Position numbers and translations under genes: made by a program. DNA of 40,146 nucleotides from a virus: IMG/VR virus record IMGVR_UViG_3300040803_000026, positions 1 to 40,146 of that record. One strand, 5' to 3'. Below the pieces are notes generated by a model, which saw only the letters and a list, made by a program, of their open reading frames with translations, was not told the DNA's origin and did not search any database. Below, piece after piece: positions 38,019 through 40,146 of the stretch (position 1 is its first letter; the number at the start of each line of letters is the position of its first letter).

Positions 38019-38551
38019 TGGCCCATCCAGTACAACAAAAATGGTGTAATGATATGAAAAGAAAATTTCCCGAATATTTTAAGAACAAGAAAGTTCTTGA
38101 TATAGGGTCACTTGATATTAATGGTAATAATAGATATCTTTTTGAAGATTGTATTTATCATGGATTGGATTTAATAGAAGGAAAAAATGTTGATATAGTT
38201 TCTATAGCACATGAATATAAACCAGATTTTGAATATGATACAATAATATCTACTAACGCCTTAGAACACGATATGTATTATGAATTGACAATAAAATCAA
38301 TGTATAATTTATTGAAACCAAATGGTTTGATGTTTTTTTCAGTAGCAAATGGATGGAAAGAACATGGTACATTAAAAACAAGTCCAAGTCAATCAGCAAC
38401 ATCTAAAATGAATGAATCATGGTCAAATTATTATAAAAATTTAGAAATAAAAGATGTAACTCCCATTATTGAACAAATGAGTTGGAAAGAGTATAGCATA
38501 AAAATTGAAAATAAAGATTTACAATTTTGGGGAATAAAAAATGAATATTGA
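38018..38551 (+). CDS. Class I SAM-dependent methyltransferase
   Basis: 177 aa, starts at the last base of the previous stop. KKVLDIGSLDINGNNRYLF is motif I with the SAM-binding acidic residue following (YHGLDLIEG); DTIISTNALEHDMYYELT is motif IV/post-motif (NALEH), LLKPNGLMFFSVAN matches motif VI. This pattern is of small-molecule or sugar methyltransferases. Likely decorates a glycan made by this cluster. Confidence 0.82.
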   Translation: MAHPVQQKWCNDMKRKFPEYFKNKKVLDIGSLDINGNNRYLFEDCIYHGLDLIEGKNVDIVSIAHEYKPDFEYDTIISTNALEHDMYYELTIKSMYNLLKPNGLMFFSVANGWKEHGTLKTSPSQSATSKMNESWSNYYKNLEIKDVTPIIEQMSWKEYSIKIENKDLQFWGIKNEY

Positions 38552-39074
38552 TATATTATATGAGGAATTTTGTAACAAGAAATCAGATATAAATGAACAT
38601 TTAAAAACATTAAAAAAATATGCTAGTGAAGTGGATTTTGTTACAGAAATGGGTGTTAGAACTGCAAGGTCAACCACAGGTTTTATAGCTGGTAGACCCC
38701 ATTCTCTTATTTCATATGATTTAAAAAAACATAAAAATTTTCCATTAGAAGAATATAAAAAATTTGCTAAAGAAGCCGGTGTGAATTTTAATTTTATTGT
38801 TTGTAATGTATTACAAACAAATATACAATTAACAGATTTGTTGTTTATTGATACATATCATTCATATAGTCAATTAAAAAGAGAATTAAAACTCCATTCA
38901 AATAAAGTTAGAAAATATATTATATTACATGATACTGTAACATTTGGTGAAAAGGGAGAAGACGGTAATAAACCGGGTTTATTACAAGCTGTAAATGAAT
39001 TTGTATCATCAACAGAATGGAAAATAAAAGAACATTATGAAAATAATAACGGACTTACTATTTTAGAGAAATAA
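38541..39074 (+). CDS. Class I methyltransferase-like protein (CmcI/family 24-like)
   Basis: 177 aa, overlaps by 11 nt. VTEMGVRTARSTTGFIAG is a motif I variant; SYDLKKHK follows; DLLFIDTYHSYSQLKREL and KYIILHDTVTFGEKGEDGNKPGLLQAVNEF resemble the CmcI/cephalosporin-hydroxylase-type methyltransferases found in glycan and antibiotic clusters. Possible sugar O-methylation. Ends before the promoter at 39085. Confidence 0.75.
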   Translation: MNIDILYEEFCNKKSDINEHLKTLKKYASEVDFVTEMGVRTARSTTGFIAGRPHSLISYDLKKHKNFPLEEYKKFAKEAGVNFNFIVCNVLQTNIQLTDLLFIDTYHSYSQLKRELKLHSNKVRKYIILHDTVTFGEKGEDGNKPGLLQAVNEFVSSTEWKIKEHYENNNGLTILEK

Positions 39075-39084
39075 AAATACACCA

Positions 39085-39113
39085 TTTACATTCTTCTAAA
39101 AATATAGTATAAT
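39085..39113 (+). promoter_or_regulatory. T4-early-type promoter
   Basis: TTTACA (39085-39090), 17-nt spacer, TATAAT (39108-39113), ahead of the gene at 39143. Confidence 0.87.
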
Positions 39114-39142
39114 ATGTTATGAATAAGTAAAGAGGTATTAAA

Positions 39143-39421
39143 ATGTTTCTTCTAGATGGTAAAAATATTGATGAACTAAAAAAACTTTTTGAGAAAAAAG
39201 ATAGGTATTCTCTTTCAAAAAATGTCTTATTAGATATTATAGAATATTGTTTTGATTTGGGTTATGATCAGGGTAACGTAAAGGGATTTAGAGAAGGAAC
39301 AAAAGAAACTATAAATGAAAATAGAGTAGAGGAAATGATAGAAGACGCTTATAAAAATGGTTATGATGAGGGTTTTAAGAATGGTTGTAGAAAAAATGGA
39401 TATAAAGTGCAAAATTATTAA
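39143..39421 (+). CDS. Small acidic protein with repeated G-Y-D-x-G motif
   Basis: 92 aa, ATG 39143 after AGAGG. Mostly helical and charged, with GYDQGNVKGFREG and GYDEGFKNGCRKNGY, two related YDxGxxxG segments, as in some phage and flagellar-type coiled proteins. Function unknown. Overlaps the next start by one base (TAATG). Confidence 0.65.
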   Translation: MFLLDGKNIDELKKLFEKKDRYSLSKNVLLDIIEYCFDLGYDQGNVKGFREGTKETINENRVEEMIEDAYKNGYDEGFKNGCRKNGYKVQNY

Positions 39422-40026
39422 TGAAAAATATTATTAAAACTTTATCTCATATGACCAATCTATATGAACCAGTGATTATAGATGATAAATGTATTATCGA
39501 CCACAGAAATATGCTTGAGAAAGTAGAAAAAAAATTTTCAAAAATGGAGAGATATGTAGAAAAGGATGATACCATTATTGATTTGGGTTGTAATGTTGGT
39601 TATTATTTAATAAAATTTAGAAAAAAATTTCAAAATGATAAGAAATACATTGGAATTGATGATGATAAAAAAGCTATAATTTTATCTCGTTTTTTAGTAA
39701 AACATAATGGTTTGAAAAATATAGATTTTTATGTTGATAAAGTTGAAAATTTTACAAAAAACAAACCAAAAAGCGATGTTACAATATTGATGCAGTTACC
39801 ATATCCTTTTCAATTCTCTGAATATCTTTTGGGAGTAGTTAAAACTTTAAAATTAACAAGTGATAAGATAATTCTTGAATGTGGTAGATCACCCAAACAT
39901 CGTGATAAAATGTTATCAATAAATTCTTTTGAAAATAAATTAAGAGATATTATGTATTGTGAGTTGATTAATATAACTCCAGATGAGGATGATGAATATT
40001 TAAATATGTATATTTTAACTAAATGA
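39421..40026 (+). CDS. Class I SAM-dependent methyltransferase
   Basis: 201 aa, ATG 39421. TIIDLGCNVGYYLIKFRKKF (motif I, GxNxG type) with YIGIDDDKKAI after it, and SDVTILMQLPYPFQF as motif IV. Central and C-terminal parts follow the usual Rossmann order. The substrate is unknown; likely a sugar or lipid-linked intermediate given the next gene. Confidence 0.75.
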   Translation: MKNIIKTLSHMTNLYEPVIIDDKCIIDHRNMLEKVEKKFSKMERYVEKDDTIIDLGCNVGYYLIKFRKKFQNDKKYIGIDDDKKAIILSRFLVKHNGLKNIDFYVDKVENFTKNKPKSDVTILMQLPYPFQFSEYLLGVVKTLKLTSDKIILECGRSPKHRDKMLSINSFENKLRDIMYCELINITPDEDDEYLNMYILTK

Positions 40027-40036
40027 AGGAAATTAT

Positions 40037-40146
40037 ATGAATATAATAGTAACAGGTAGCGAGGGATATATTGGTAAGAATCTAATACCTATATTAAAAA
40101 GATGTGATTTTAATGTTATGGGTATTGATAGAAAAAATGGATTTGA
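40037..40146 (+). CDS. NAD-dependent epimerase/dehydratase, truncated at window end
   Basis: ATG 40037 after AAGGAAA. The visible 36 codons read MNIIVTGSEGYIGKNLIPIL...FNVMGIDRK, with the TGxxGxxG nucleotide-binding motif and the acidic residue (GID) after strand 2. This is the start of an extended short-chain dehydrogenase such as UDP-glucose 4-epimerase-like enzymes. The 3' part lies beyond the window. Confidence 0.8.
   Translation, partial: MNIIVTGSEGYIGKNLIPILKRCDFNVMGIDRKNGF

Noticed and set aside
148-39412. Reverse-strand ORFs and other-frame plus-strand ORFs overlapping the listed genes
   Set aside because: They sit inside better-supported genes, lack ribosome sites and have low-complexity or improbable compositions (His/Tyr/Phe-rich); no reverse-strand gene was supported.
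1-40146. Prophage or bacterial chromosome origin
   Set aside because: No integrase, attachment site, tRNA or housekeeping genes; T4-type replication genes and promoters indicate a lytic phage. Only 40 kb are visible, so this is not absolute.
1-40146. CRISPR arrays, insertion sequences, tRNA genes
   Set aside because: No repeat-spacer pattern, transposase or cloverleaf was seen; the only repeats found are those listed.

Overview
The window looks like part of a large, AT-rich, lytic T4-related phage genome (tailed myovirus type) infecting a Gram-negative host. All recognisable genes lie on the plus strand and are tightly packed, often with ATGA-type overlaps. Core replication genes match T4 families: a gene-32-like ssDNA-binding protein with the T4 zinc-ligand spacing, an RNase H flap nuclease and a gp61-like primase. 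Promoters resemble T4 early promoters (GTTTACA, 17-nt spacer, TATAAT/TATTAT), and one TATAAATA box resembles a T4 late promoter. No integrase, tRNA, CRISPR array or transposase was seen. No canonical head or tail gene was recognised, so this is replication/nucleotide-metabolism plus accessory territory.

Layout: 1-4853 holds small phage proteins, an HNH nuclease, a GT-B glycosyltransferase and a DHH phosphoesterase. 4856-8848 is a block of six exported proteins with its own promoters and terminators: signal-peptide proteins, two lipoproteins and a protein ending in a textbook PEP-CTERM sorting signal. 8852-13483 holds gene 32, a small heat-shock protein, a probable structural protein behind a late promoter, a PD-(D/E)XK nuclease and rnh. 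13492-18787 holds nucleotide and DNA-modification genes: a thymidylate-synthase-family enzyme, a DPPY methyltransferase, DUF4326 and a class II ribonucleotide reductase. 18837-21259 holds a sigma-region-4-like HTH protein, a Mom-like protein and the primase.

22583-30846 is the most striking part. At least eight, possibly ten, unrelated proteins begin with the same short peptide, M-[KR]-[LIF]-x-x-[YF]-[LI]-x-E. This resembles the T4 capsid-targeting sequence of internal head proteins (MKTYQEFIAE), which is cut by the prohead protease after (L/I)-x-E. The cargo includes a 2H phosphoesterase and a cyclic-phosphate-processing receiver-like (cREC) domain. The region may therefore encode proteins packaged in the head and injected with the DNA, some of which could counter nucleotide-signal or RNA-cleavage defences.

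30865-40146 holds a beta-class DNA methyltransferase, a UDP-sulfoquinovose-synthase-like sugar nucleotide enzyme, five glycosyltransferase-like proteins, a hexapeptide acyltransferase, three methyltransferases and the start of a second epimerase. This looks like a glycan-building island.

Two accessory genes (DPPY methyltransferase at 14723 and Mom-like gene at 19346) are each bracketed by 26-40 nt direct repeats that contain the start codon of the following gene. Each new gene therefore begins with the first codons of its downstream neighbour. This suggests gene-sized cassettes acquired by recombination at gene starts. All functions are inferred by reading sequence; no database search was possible.
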